A stretch of 64,000 bases of DNA from Lepidodermella squamata (lineage: Eukaryota > Gastrotricha). Location of the stretch: assembly GCA_047495785.1 (NCBI GenBank), contig JBLDXI010000013.1, forward strand, positions 2,046,001 to 2,110,000, read 5' to 3'. Shown here in pieces: positions 12,136 through 24,383 of the stretch. The notes below the pieces were generated by a model. The model saw nothing but the letters and a program-made list of their open reading frames with translations. It made no database searches and was not told the DNA's origin. Numbering within the stretch: the first letter of the stretch is position 1; each line of letters opens with the position of its first letter. The translations under genes and the position numbers were made by a program.

Positions 12136-14329
12136 ATGGCTCCAATATTGTGCGTTTTCGGAATGTTGCTATGCGCCACCGATCTCGTGAAAGCTTACTC
12201 AGCGTTCACTGATTTGATTCCGAACGGCCGAAACGTTGTAAGCCCTTGCAACGCATCTGCAAAATGGATAGGTATGCCCACGTCCTAATTATCAACATAT
12301 TCATGAATCAGGTTAATGCATATGAAAGGGGTCGGACATGAAAGAGTAGCTGGACAGGGCCCGTTGAACAAGTTCGGCCAGGATTTCTTGAAAGCTGGCA
12401 AGTCATGGACAACGTGGCTGTGTCAGCAGGACAGCGATGGCGATGGTAGAACGAACGGTGAAGAGTTGGCTGACTACAACTGCACGTGGCAGGTCGGGCA
12501 GCCTAACCCGACTGTTGCTACGACAGATCACAGCAGCCACATGATGGCATCGGCAACAATAACCCACCCTGGCATTTGCGAACCGGTGAATTCGGCAAAA
12601 TGCAGGTCTCTAAATGGGGATTTCGTCTACAACACGCCTGGCTGCTCGTCTTCGAACTCATCGTGGTGTCCGGCGGTTTTGAATTCAACGCTACAAGTTA
12701 CCGCTCAAACGTTGAGTTATGATAATTACACGATACCGGCTATTCAAACGACCTACGCGTGCCAGCAATACACACTGCCAGGAGATGTGGACTACTCGAT
12801 TATTGCCGTAATAAAAAATCACGCTTTTTCATAATTTGACCTACTTTTCTAATAACAGTACGAGCCACTCATTGACAATCAAGAAATCGTGCATCACATG
12901 ATTTTGTACACGTGCAATTCAGAGCAGGAAGAAGCAAACCTAGGAAGCCAGTACATGCAACCAGCCGAATGTGGCATGACCCCGGTTTGCTCCAATATGG
13001 CGATAGTCTGGGGATTCGGCATGGGGGAAAATCGATGCTACAGTGACAATGTCGCCATAACGATGGGGAATAGCACCTTCCGGAAGGTTTTGCTACAAAT
13101 TCACTACAACAACCCGAAAAAGAAGGCCAATCAGTTGGATTCAACTGCTCTCAGGATTTACTATTCCCCGAAATCTGTTGCCAATCGACAGTACAGTGCT
13201 GCTATGGTTGCGTTTGGCCAGGTTGATATCGGCATGCCGCCTGCTATGCCTGAGGTGAATGTCGGGGCCTGGGCGTTTGTCAACGACACAACGTGTAGCC
13301 GAACTTTGATGAAACCTTATTCTAAATACTACATAACCACGCTGTACTTTCACATGCATATGCTTGGCTACCATGCCAAGCTTGCAATTCGGAAGGCGGC
13401 AACGAACTCGTGGGTCATTTTGATTGATGAAGATGTGACCTACGACAGGCCGAAAATGGCAATCTACAACGATCAGAGCAAAGCCCCTTTTATCGAGCCA
13501 GGGGATGAACTGTTCATAGGTTAGTTAGATTCAATGTTAGTTTCTTTTCCTCTAAGACGATTCAAACAGAGTGCACTTTCAAAACCACTGGAGCTTCGGA
13601 TTACACGTTTTTCGGTCCCAACACGGCTGATGAGATGTGCATCGGTTTCCTTGAAATTTACCCGCGGCCAAATGACAGAAACTACATGTCCTTGTTCAAT
13701 TTCGGCGACGTAATTCCACTAAAATTTGAAGCCTGTATTCCACCTTAATTATATTATATTTCCAGATGTCTGCCTGCATGTGGTTTGGAAGCGAAGACGG
13801 CTATTTGCCTACTACGAAAAATATGTACAGCTGTGATCTTGTTCCATTTCTGGCAATTCTTGACCTTATCGGCAAAACGCCGGATGCTTCGTTCAAGTTC
13901 AACGAAAGCTGCTATTCAGCCACGCCAACAACCACTTGCAAGCCTCAATGCATAACGTAGGGTTTTTACCTTAAATTTTTTGAAATCTATGAGCATTATT
14001 TTGCCAATAGGCAACTCGATAAGTTCAGTCTGAGGAATAATACATGCATGTTGGGTCCGATTTTCCGGAATCTTGTCCAAAGAGTTGTACCGAGTCTCTC
14101 CGACGCCTACAAGCTTCAATGGGGCATCACGCCTTGCATGGGTATCAAACAGTCGGATTATCCTGCGATCAAAAATTCGTGGTACATTCGCCCTAATCCG
14201 TCGGCGATCAGTGTTATTAACGCTCAAGCTAACACTATTAACAACGTGACTACTCTGAAAAATTCAGCCATACGATTTGGCTGGAACGGATTTACAGTCA
14301 TCCTAGCACTTGCTGTGTTCATTTTTTGA
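12136..14329 (+). CDS. Temptin-DBH-like copper monooxygenase, array copy 5
   Basis: Six exons: 12136-12271, 12329-12807, 12859-13519, 13570-13709, 13766-13956, 14011-14329 (641 aa). The start at MAPILCVFGMLLCATDL was chosen because it gives a compact signal peptide. The temptin loop is DSDGDGRTNGEELADYNC, with a His-rich insertion (TTDHSSHMM) before HPGICEP. Copper ligands: HH in EIVHHMILY, H in IHYNNP, HxH in FHMHMLGYH, Met in DEMCIGF. The tail (TVILALAVFIF) is hydrophobic and terminal, as expected for GPI anchoring. AATAAA lies near 14418. Intron positions match copies 3 and 4, so these three form one subgroup. Confidence 0.87.
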
Positions 14330-14542
14330 AGAAAAAACTATCATTATTATTTGTCGATTTTCCCCGGTTTATGCTGTCAACTGTGATTTTTTCCAATTAA
14401 TTTCGTAAGTAAAATCAAATAAATATAAATTATTGGACACCGTCACTTCTGTGTTTGCTTAAATCTGAGTCATCCAAGAATTAAATTGCGAAGTCCATAA
14501 CAACTGTTGAAGTTGCAGTATTTGCGTTTTTCCGAACAAAAA

Positions 14543-17238
14543 ATGACTAAGATTTTTCTGACATTTTGTCTCCTACTGGCAAATCCGAGCTGCTTGGAGG
14601 CTTATAAAAGTTTCAGAACAACCATTCCCAATGGCCTGAATGTCCCTCACCCATGCAAGTCTTCAAGCCTTTTTTGGGCGGGTATTTTTTCTCAATTTAT
14701 CGTCTGAGATTGATACATTCGTTGACTAATTAGGAGTCGGACACGAAGCCCCAGAAGGTGCTGGCCCTCTGAACTCTTTCGGAAGGGATTTTCTAGCAGC
14801 GGGCAAAATTTGGACAGAAAAGCTGTGCCGGGCTGACAGTGACGGTATAGACGACGGTTCAGGGCTTTAATTCCCATTAATTGAACGATTTTAGGTGATG
14901 GGAAAACGAACGGGCAGGAATTGGGCGATCCTAACTGCGTTTGGACACCCGGAGCGACTCCAGCGATTGTTGATGCTAAACAGCTCTCTCATCCAGGCGT
15001 TTGCGAGCCGATAAATGCGCCAACTTGCACGAAATTGAACGCATTTCTGTCGAGCATCGACATTTGCGTGGCAGCCTTAGGTGGTTCTAACCCAGGCGAT
15101 TGGTGCCCTGCTGTTAGGGCGGATGGTGTGAAATTCATCGAATTCAAATACGACTCTGTTCAAATACCGGCACAGGATACTACCTACTACTGCAAACAAG
15201 CTATTTTCCCGAACGACATGGAATATCATATCATTGCTGTAAGTGAAGCTGACCTTTTTCGAGAAAAATCGCGATCCCTTTAATTCAAAATAATTTTAAA
15301 ATAATATAAAAATTCGAAATTCCAACCGATGAGTAACTTCATTTTTTCGGGGTTTCCCAATTTTTCACCATAATATTAAAATCGCCCTGCTACATTGTTT
15401 AATCAGCGGTGAAGTTCTCGGCAGTAATTAGAAATAGGGTTCCACTAAATTCTTAAAAATTTCAACCATAATTTGCGCCAAGTCGATATCGATTTTAAGT
15501 ACTGATTTTAACAACCAATGACTTTTCGGATCTAGTTATTGGCAAAATGAACAATTTCGATCCTACAACAAAAAATCCTTAGGTCATCATTTTTGATTGA
15601 GGGCAAAAGTCGAAAAATTGGACAAATTTAGTGCTGGAATCTAGAACCAGCTTGGAAGCCAAATGTCAACTTTGTGAATGTTTGACCCTGAGAGATATAA
15701 TATTCCAAAAAAGAAACTTGTAATGAAATTTGATGACTTTTTATAGTGGGAACCACTCATCGACAATCGAGAAATGTTCCACCACATTGTAATGTACAGC
15801 TGTGACGTCGATGGCGAACAAGAGTTGCAAACGACTAAGAAATACGAGAAACCCGAGTCTTGCGGCATGACCCCTCGAGAATGTTCAGATATGGCTTTTG
15901 TCTGGGCCTTCGGGCAGGGCCCCCGGTGCTACAGCAGCAACGTCGGTATACCAGCCGGGAAAAACAGCCGAAAAACATTCCTACTACAGCACCACTACAA
16001 CAACCCTTTCAAATTGCCTAACGTCGTTGATTCATCCGGAATTCGAATTTACTACACCACGACGAAGCGGATGTATGAAGGCGCGATGATGGGTATTGGC
16101 CAAATGGATATCATGATTCCGCCGGGTCAAAAAGCAACCGTCACTGCCAGGCCATTTTTAGGATCAGACACCTGCAGCCGGCAAAGCCTTGCGCCGAACA
16201 ATCAATATTACATGTCGTCAATGCTGTTTCACATGCATAAAATCGGAGTTTATGCTAAACTCGATTTAATCAAGCCAGACGGTCGAAAAATTTCAATTAT
16301 CAACCAAACAGCAACTTACGACCGGCCGCCAATGCTTACCTGGACGCAGGAGAACTCACCGGTTATTCAGCCGGGTGACGATTTCGAAATATCATGCACA
16401 TTTGACGCGTCTATTTCGCCGGACTACAAACAACAGTACACGTTTTTCGGCGAAAAAACGCAAGACGAAATGTGTTTCGCTTTCATGGAAAGTATGCAAT
16501 TTACTTCTTCATTTTTGGGTAAAATTCGAGTATTTTTCTGTAGTTTATCCACGACCAAACAATCGACCAGATCAGCAGTTTATGAACTTCGACAATGTAA
16601 ATAATTACTCCCGATTTTTTTAATATTTTTTCTAACATTTTGTCCCAAAGATGAATCACTGTCTGTGGGCTGGCGGTCAGCAGGTGGTAAAGTTACAAAA
16701 TTGCGAGAACTTCGACGCTTTCCAGCAGAACATGACTAAAAGCATGCAATCAGCCGATAGCGCTGATTGGCTGGCGAAATGCAAGGCAGAGACATATCCA
16801 GCCACTTCTTGTCCAAAGAGTTGCGCCCAATTTCTCGACAAATACGGCCTTCTCGAGAATCCGTGCTTGAAGGGGCCCGTTTTCCGCTTTGCTGGCGGTT
16901 TCATGATATCGCAGACGTATTCCGACATTTATTCAGTTCAATCGACGACAGATTTGTGCACGAAAGCTAGTTTGAATCCAAGCGTTAACCCCGTCCCGCC
17001 AGCTACAGCTACAACTGCTCAGCCTGCTTCGGGAATGAATGAGGCGCCAACAGGTGCATCAGGTAACAGAGCGTCAGCAACTGCGTCAGGTAACAGCGTT
17101 ACAGGAATGGTTTTCACTGCTGGAGAAGGCTACGGCAGCACACCTCAACCTGGAGCTAGCAAGAATGCGGCGTTTACTGCGAAGTGTGGACCTTATATTG
17201 CCATTATCCTTGTAATGATTATGATGTCACTATTTTGA
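14543..17238 (+). CDS. Temptin-DBH-like copper monooxygenase, array copy 6
   Basis: Six exons: 14543-14681, 14734-14844, 14895-15238, 15747-16491, 16544-16596, 16651-17238 (659 aa). It belongs to a second subgroup with a different gene structure. An extra intron interrupts the calcium-type loop, between DSD and GDGK. The intron before the ECT motif is absent. A new intron lies before YPRPN. The copper ligands are all present: HH in EMFHHIVMY, H in QHHYNNP, HxH in FHMHKIGVY, Met in DEMCFAF. A Thr/Ala/Ser-rich stalk (residues roughly 570-635) precedes a hydrophobic GPI-signal-like tail (YIAIILVMIMMSLF). The last intron of the other copies is missing here. Confidence 0.87.
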
Positions 17239-18363
17239 CTCAGAGTTTGCTTTTGTTTGCTTTGAGCGTTTTTGCTTTGCGTGGGTGTTATAATCACGTC
17301 TCGAGAATCAGAAAAATACACACATCTTTGAACAAGTGAAAATTGGGGTTTTGGCGAAGTTTTTCGCACCGTGAGATTTTGATGCCGCATCCAATATCGA
17401 TGAACAGCGAGTCAAACGATGGCAATGCGATATTAGCCCTTATGATTTGAGAGAAACTGGGCTTAATAATCGATTTTTAATGAAGTGAAGTTAATGAGGT
17501 TAGGATACAAGGGGGCTGACCTACGCGGGTGCTCGGGTAGAAACCGTGGTAATTGTTGCGTGCTTTCGACTTTTTTCATTTTGACACGATTCAACGAAAG
17601 ATTTCAGTTCAGGACATTTTCGCTTAGCTGAAAAATATTATATCTTTGCTCTTTGCTGAGAATTTCGGAAGTCCTGAATGCTGAATGCTAAATTTCGGCA
17701 ATGGGATCCGAAAATCTAAAAATTTATACCCTTTTTTATAGCTTTTCAACTTGAAATAGCGTAGATATGAACTGAAACATGAGTAAAACATAAATAACAG
17801 CCTTAAAGTAGGTAATCTTCTAAAAGATGCCCTTTTCCTCCTTGGAAGATGTTAGCCGACCTGTTTTACCGCCGCATGAGTGTAAACATTCAGTTCACGC
17901 CTCGTCAAATAGCAAGACAATGGAGCTATTTTTAGAAAATCTTCCATCTGCCCTCGTTATGGATGGGTGGGAGTAGTCAATGGCCGATGTAGAACGACAA
18001 TTTCGCGGGAATCAAAGCTAATTCAAGTTCACTCCTCAAGGTTGTTGACTTTTCGGGGTAATGAGGGAAGGCAAATATACGGTTGTCATTAGGGTAAAAC
18101 TTTAATATAAAAACTGACTAATGCATTAATCACCACCTGCTATATTTCGCTCGTTGCGTTTCATGTTCTCATCATCAATCACTACGTGGTTATACGGCAT
18201 GGTGGTGTTTACTTTGCGGAAAAAGCGTATAGTGACACAGACGTTTTTTCTGAGTTGAGTGTACATGGAATGTCAACAACCGTTTTTTCTTTAAGAAGCA
18301 TCTCAAATAATGGATGATATCGCTACACAATCACAGTCATTCATTGTATACTTACTTTTAAAA
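17239..18363. other. Intergenic; upstream region duplicated with copy 7
   Basis: No coding exon is supported. From about 17930 onward the sequence resembles 24384-24785 upstream of array copy 8, so the promoter region was included in the tandem duplication. An in-frame ATG at 18310 is followed at copy 8 by a stop (GTTAAATAA), which argues for the downstream start at 18364. Confidence 0.5.
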
Positions 18364-21300
18364 ATGAGCTCTTTTTGGCTCCTAGCTTTTCTACCATTCC
18401 TTATTGAAGCCTACCCTAGCTATAAAAACAGCATTCCTAATGGGAACAACGTTCCTCACCCTTGCAGTCAGGGGCAGACGTGGTCAGGTTAGTTGATTGA
18501 TTTTAGGTTTCATCAGCCCTAATTCTGCTGGCAGGAGTGGGACATGAAGCGTCACAAGGAGCCGGTCCTTTAAACGTATTTGGTAAAGCCTTCCTCAATG
18601 CTGGTAAAACCTGGACTAAGGCTTTATGCATGGCTGATTCTGATGGTTAGATCAATTTTTTCATTTGGGGTAAACAAAAACAATAAAATTTTTAAGGCGA
18701 TGGTAAGACAAATGGCCAGGAACTCGGTGATCCTGGCTGCGTTTGGACTACCGGTGCAGTGCCGACAATGACTGATGTCAAGATGCTAGGCCATCCAGCA
18801 ATTTGCGAGCCAATCAATTCGACGAATTGCAGGGCTAACAATGCGTTCCTTCTCAGTAATCCATCATGTGCAACTCTGATGGGCGGAAGCAGCAGTGGCT
18901 CTAGTGGCGATTGGTGTCCTGCTATTAAGGGCGCTGATGTCAAGGTGATCGAATTCCGCTATAACAACACCCAAGTTCCAGCGCAAGAAACCACTTACTT
19001 TTGTCAACAAATCAAATTTCCGTCCGATGACGACTATCACATTATTGCGGTAAGTTTTTATTACAAATCAGCTCTCGAATCACCCGATGAATCATCAATG
19101 GCTCCTCTCCATGCCATTATATAGTTCATTTGTAGCGTCCAAAATTAGGACCTCAATTTGTTTGGCTAAGCGTTAGCTCGAACCATAGACATAATTTAGG
19201 ATAGACTGCTTACTCACGAGAAAAAGGGTGCTACGCCATGGGCACCAGATGGTCAGCTGATTCATCAGCGCTTGGAGGAAAAGTAAACAAAATATTCGAT
19301 TCTTTTTTTACTGGTTCCGTGACGGTTTCGATTTTCCCAAGGTTATCGTTGACGGATCCAGACAGAGGAAATCACGAGGAAGACGCTGATTATTTTTTCA
19401 AAATTTTTGAAGGAATTTTAACTGGTTTTATAAACCAAAAACGGTTTTGCAGTTATAAATAAAAATATATTTCACAGTCATTTAAATTGAAATTGAAGCA
19501 GTTTTTTGATGGTCCAGGTAGCCCACATCGTGGTCCACATTTCAATACTTGGAGGGACCTTCGATGATTTTTTACTGATTTTCTAAGAATTTTCAAAATA
19601 TCACCAAGCGAAATTGGCATTATATTGAAAGAAAAGCCCTACTACAATCTTTTTCCAGCTACGCCATGTGGGTGTGGCGCACGTGCTGTCAACATAGATT
19701 CCAACTCGAAACCTCCAGTTTTTAAATAGCTGGAGGTTGAGATTTCTTTTCTAAAATTCTTAGAAAATCAGTAAAAAATCATCGAAGGTCCCTCCAAGTA
19801 TTGAAATGTGGACCACGATGTGGGCTACCTGGACCATCAAAAAACTGCTTCAATTTCAATTTAAATGACTGTGAAATATATTTTTATTTATAACTGCAAA
19901 ACCGTTTTTGGTTTATAAAACCAGTTAAAATTCCTTCAAAAATTTTGAAAAAATAATCAGCGTCTTCCTCGTGATTTCCTCTGTCTGGATCCGTCAACGA
20001 TAACCTTGGGAAAATCGAAACCGTCACGGAACCAGTAAAAAAAGAATCGAATATTTTGTTTACTTTTCCTCCAAGCGCTGATGAATCAGCTGACCATCTG
20101 GTGCCCATGGCGTAGCACCCTTTTTCTCGTGAGTAAGCAGTCTATCCTAAATTATGTCTATGGCTCGAACTGTAACCTCATTTCCGACAGTGGCAAATGA
20201 AAATGAAAAAAATGTTTTCCTTAGCTAGGGACATTCATTATTATTTTCCCATGACTAGGAATAAGAATCATGAAATCCTCCGATAGAGATAATTACGCGT
20301 TACGCGTATAGTAAATATGAGAAGATTTCCAATAAGTAAGACCGCCATTCGTGCCAGGCAGTGTTGACCTAGTTTCGGACAATCGGGAACCACGCAAAAG
20401 TAACACACTTTAACGATGATTGCGCACCCTTAATGCGACAAATCTCGTGGGAATCCTCGACACCTTGGCCTTGAATTGAAAAAACTAGAAAAATGGGGGC
20501 TAAGGGCCCGCTCTGATGGTTCCGAATATATCCAAGTCTTTTCACCATTTTTCGAGTGGAGCAATATGGGATTCCTTAGAAGATATTAGTAGCTAATATC
20601 CTCCTTATACTCGAATACCAAATAATGAAAAATAATTAATGAACATTTGATTTTTTAGTGGGAACCGATCATCGATAAGCGTGAGATGTTCCATCACATG
20701 GTTGTGTTTGGCTGCAGCAGCCAAGGCGAATATCGGTTGCAAGTGCAGAAGAAATTCGAGAAACCAGAATCTTGCGGCATGCAGCCTAACGAATGCCCTG
20801 ACTTCACTATTGTTTGGGCATTCGGGCAGGGCCCAAGGTGCTACGATAGCAACGTCGGTGTTCCAGTTGGCAAGAACTTCTTCAAAACCCTGCTACTACA
20901 ACACCACTACAACAACCCTTACTTGGTTCGGGATACTACTGACTCGTCAGGAATTCGCATTTACTACACCACGAAAAAGCGACCGAATGACGCTTCGATG
21001 CTAAGCGTCGGTCAAATGGATATTTTATTGCCGCCAAAGCAAAAAACGGCTGTTTCGGCTAAATCATTCATGGGCTCGAAAGACTGCAGTCGTAAAGCGC
21101 TCGAGCCCCAGCAAAAAGTCTACTTTTCATCTATGTTGTTCCACATGCACCACTTGGGCGTTTATGCCAAGTTGTTCATAGCAAAACCAGACGGTAGACG
21201 GCTGCAGGTGATCAACGAGGCGGTAACTTACGATCGCCCGCCCTTGCTGACATGGTCGCAAGACAGTGCCCCGGTGTTGGAGGTTGGCGATGAAATCGAA

Positions 21301-22089
21301 ATCGAATGCACCTACGACGCGAATATGCGCGAATATTCGCGGGTCAACTACACATTCTTCGGAGAAGGAAGTCAGGATGAAATGTGCTTCGCTTTCATCG
21401 AAAGTATGCAGTTTTTTCGCCAAATTGTTTTACCGTATTTCAATCATTTTTTTCAGTTTTCCCCAGGCCTGGGGACAGAGCTTACATGTCTTATAGCTAT
21501 ATCGATGAAGTAAGTCATTTTCTTCAGAATATTCGGAAAAATAATCGGCTATATGCAAATAGATGAATGACTGCGTTTGGAGCGATACGCGGGGAATGGG
21601 ACCAGAGAAGCTGAAAGAGTGCGATAAATTTCGCCCCTTCAAAGACAAGTTCACCAGCATAATGCGATCGCCTGATGGCATGCGGTGGATGGAAGATTGT
21701 TACACGGACAATTATCCAGCGACTTCGTGTCGCCAGGGATGTCTTGAGTAAGTTAGGGAAAAATTTGAAAAAATTATTTATAAGCGGTGATTTTTAGTTT
21801 TCTGAACAAATACAACATGACGAATGACCCGTGTGTTCGCGGGCCGGTTTTTCGGTACAACGGTGGCTTTTGGATTTCGCCGAATTACAGCCCGATTTAT
21901 AGCATTCAATCGAACATGGAGTACTGCATTACGGGGAAATCTGGCGAAGTTGCCGCTACAACGAAAGCGCCGGGTGATTCTTCCTCGGTTGCTGCTACTA
22001 CCACCAAAAAGCCGAAAAATAGCGCTTCCAAAATGCTATATTCATTTAGTAACTTGATATTTATTATCATTGCATTACAGCTGAGTTAA
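18364..22089 (+). CDS. Temptin-DBH-like copper monooxygenase, array copy 7
   Basis: Seven exons: 18364-18487, 18535-18645, 18697-19049, 20659-21403, 21457-21509, 21563-21747, 21798-22089 (620 aa). Signal peptide MSSFWLLAFLPFLIEA, then YPSYKNSIPNGNNV. The calcium-type loop is split by an intron as in copy 6. Copper ligands: HH in EMFHHMVVF, H in QHHYNNP, HxH in FHMHHLGVY, Met in DEMCFAF. The C-terminus is Thr/Lys-rich, then hydrophobic (LIFIIIALQLS), GPI-like. Intron 3 is 1.6 kb because it holds a 979-nt foldback element. Its closest relative is copy 8, from which it differs by scattered substitutions. Confidence 0.88.
19184..20162. mobile_element. Foldback/MITE-like element with perfect-looking 410-nt inverted arms
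   Basis: Left arm 19184-19593 and right arm 19753-20162 are reverse complements of equal length (the same 74-codon ORF occurs on both arms), around a 159-nt unique loop. The ends begin CATAGACATAATTTAGG. The 8-nt direct repeat GCTCGAAC flanks both sides (19176-19183 and 20163-20170). The matching intron of array copy 8 has the uninterrupted sequence (GCTCAAAC at about 25737), an empty site. An 8-bp target duplication is typical of hAT- or P-type transposases, but no transposase gene is present and the superfamily is not decided. Confidence 0.9.
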
Positions 22090-22477
22090 TGATTCTTGGT
22101 AGAGACGGATTAACCGGTGAAAATAATTATTCAAGTTTTCAGTAACTTAAGTTTATCAAAAATTGTAGTAATAGTTGCATGACATTTTGACTGTACTAGC
22201 AATCGATCTTTGGAAATGAATAATATTGTAAAATGTCTTATGAAGCCCACTTTTTTCGGTTATAAACTGTTTCTAAAAATGAAAATGTGGACATACAGTC
22301 GGTGCACCGAGTCTTATAAATATGCTGCGGTTGGCTGTTGACGTGGAAGTATTCGTCAAGGGGCGCTGCTCTATCAGTCAGCCAAATAACATTTAAACGC
22401 CCACTCCATTTTATACTGCTTGTCTATGATGCCGTATTGTTCTAGCTCGATTGTCGATGGTCCGCTGCTACACAGGA

Positions 22478-22550
22478 CCAGGTCGTATAATCGCAAACGA
22501 GCAGGCGTATAATCGCCTATGTTAAAGACTAGGCCTGCGATTATACGGCT
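22478..22550. repeat. Three copies of an 11-mer, two direct and one inverted
   Basis: CGTATAATCGC occurs at 22484 and 22506, and its reverse complement GCGATTATACG at 22537. The second and third copies can pair as a hairpin with a loop of about 20 nt. The cluster lies in the 500-nt gap between the end of array copy 7 and the carrier pseudogene. The rest of that gap shows no gene. Confidence 0.7.
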
Positions 22551-22593
22551 ATGCTGACAACTACTTTGACGCCAGTGGGAGTTGAACCACAGA

Positions 22594-23380
22594 CCTCTTG
22601 TTGTTTGTATTCTTGTTCACCCGGTTTCTTTTCCGATTGCAGACGAGTTTTCACCACTGTGATCGATAAAAATTCAATTAGCGAACACAGTTTGTGAATT
22701 CTCATTTACAATCGAACGGTGTGACGATAAAAGCACTGAATGCAGCCGCCACTAACCCGGCCAGCATGGTGTGTTGTGCTACGGTTTCGTTTGTGTCTGG
22801 TCTCTTAGCTTCCTGGAGAACGGCAGAAACATCTCAAAGCAATGAAACTAGGAGTAAAATATTATTACATACCAGCGCATTCAAATTTGCAAACCGCGGA
22901 AAGTAGAACATGGAAAAGGGAACGTCTCGCAGCGCAGTAGGTCTCAAGCCGCGGTACAAACCGAAAATGCCGCGTTCTCGAATGAGGTTAGCCGATAGGC
23001 CAGTTGCGGTTAGACGCGGCCCTTTGCTCTCACCGGATGATTCTACAAAATTATTTCAGAACTTGATTACCAAAGAAAAGCAGGCAAATTAGAAATAATT
23101 TTTCCGCCCTCATCTTGTATCTGAATTTCAAGACGCTCCATAGAGGTAGTGATAATAGTTTGGCAAAGACCAACAGAACCTCCAGCTAGCATTTCACGAG
23201 GAACCGTCAATTGATTTTGGCTGTCTCGTAAATGATACCGGAAAAAGTCATTACCAACCAACTTAATAGCTTTCTCCGGGGTGATCAGCAGTAAATTGAC
23301 AGCAGCTCCTCGATAGAAGCCGAAAAAGCCTTCCTTTTTGAAGATTTTCTTAGCGCAGTAGAAGAGACTCGAATACTCGA
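22594..23380 (-). pseudogene. Mitochondrial glutamate-carrier-like (SLC25) pseudogene fragment
   Basis: The minus strand encodes pieces typical of SLC25A18/A22 carriers: KKEGFFGFYRGAAVNLLLIT, PEKAIKLVGNDFFR, EMLAGGSVGLCQTIITT, then [51 protein letters not shown] and TPFD-LVKTRLQSEKK. Short introns with GT-AG ends still separate the last blocks. The second carrier signature has decayed: SMERLEIQ replaces the usual PMExLKIQ. One exon runs into a stop. The N-terminal third and the end of the third repeat are missing. The 3' break falls near 22594, just before unrelated sequence. Family assignment is from remembered motif similarity. Confidence 0.75.
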
Positions 23381-23854
23381 ATTTATTGAATTCGAGTTTT
23401 AAAATTTTGTTTAGTGTGTGATGAATTGTTGCGTGATCGTTTTTTGCATGTGTATTTTGGTTAAAAGTGCCAAGTCCATAGGATCACCCAGTTGCAGGTA
23501 TTTAACCCTTTCACGGCGGGAAGGACGATTTCGGAATTTCGACTTTGAAAATTCGCAGAAAATCGAATTTGATGAATTCTTATCAGCCCTTTTGAGGAAT
23601 ATTGCTTTTCGATGTTGGCTACAATGTTTTGAAACCAGGACTGCGTTATCTTGCATGGCCAGGACATACTAGCAATTTTAAAATAGTCAACCTGACATTG
23701 AAATTTCGATTTTTTTCAACTTGAAATCTCATAGGTTTCTGATCATGTTTTGATCCAACAAAAAATATCACCGTGTCTGCCATAGTCTAATTGACCTCTG
23801 TGTAAATTCTTTCGAGTTGGAAATTAAAAATGACGACGCTATTGAGATTTAATC

Positions 23855-24145
23855 AAAACGGCCGAATTCGTCCTATCCGCCCAGACTTATACAGGTGGAG
23901 TGCGTGATTGTTGTGCTGCAAAAACTGTCGCGAGGAAATACTGGAAAAGCTGAATTCAGATCTGAATGCTGAGCCTCTAAAACTTCTTCAAACTAAATTT
24001 TTTCGGTGATATAAGTGAGGGAGAATATTCGGGACATTCGTGGGAGTAATTTAGAATCTAAAATTCCAAAGCTCAAGGCATCTGACTCAGAAATTAGGGT
24101 GCTCGAAAAATCAGCTGGGCGGATAGGACGATTTCGGCCAGTTTT
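23855..24145. mobile_element. Short element with about 30-nt terminal inverted repeats
   Basis: The left end reads AAAACGGCCGAATTCGTCC, continuing through TATCCGCCCAG. The right end is its near-perfect reverse complement (CTGGGCGGATAGGACGATTT, then CGGCCAGTTTT). The 291-nt unit has no ORF of note, as expected for a non-autonomous MITE. No target duplication could be read with confidence. The remaining sequence from 23381 to 24383 shows no gene. Confidence 0.6.
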
Positions 24146-24383
24146 TGTACAGCCTCAACGCTGATAGATAAAGACAAACGGATTTAAAAATCGTCATCAG
24201 GGCCTTCGAAAACCCCTAGAACTGCCGTCAAATATTTTTTCTACCGCAGATATATAATTCCACCATGAAAGTGTTAATGAGGAAAATGTTGAAAAAGGCA
24301 CTCGGCACTTTAAACCGCTACACCGACGATATGTTGCCAGGACACAAATAAGGATTTTTATGTTTTCATGTTTTATTTACCAG

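Noticed and set aside
18310-18363. Upstream in-frame ATG extending array copy 7
   Set aside because: The equivalent position in copy 8 is closed by a stop codon, and the signal peptide fits the later ATG.
19238-20108. Identical 74-codon ORFs on both strands
   Set aside because: They are mirror images within the two arms of the foldback element and show no protein-family features.
22560-22615. Possible tRNA on the minus strand (GGTTCAACTCC)
   Set aside because: The B-box is good, but the T-stem does not pair and no A-box was found.
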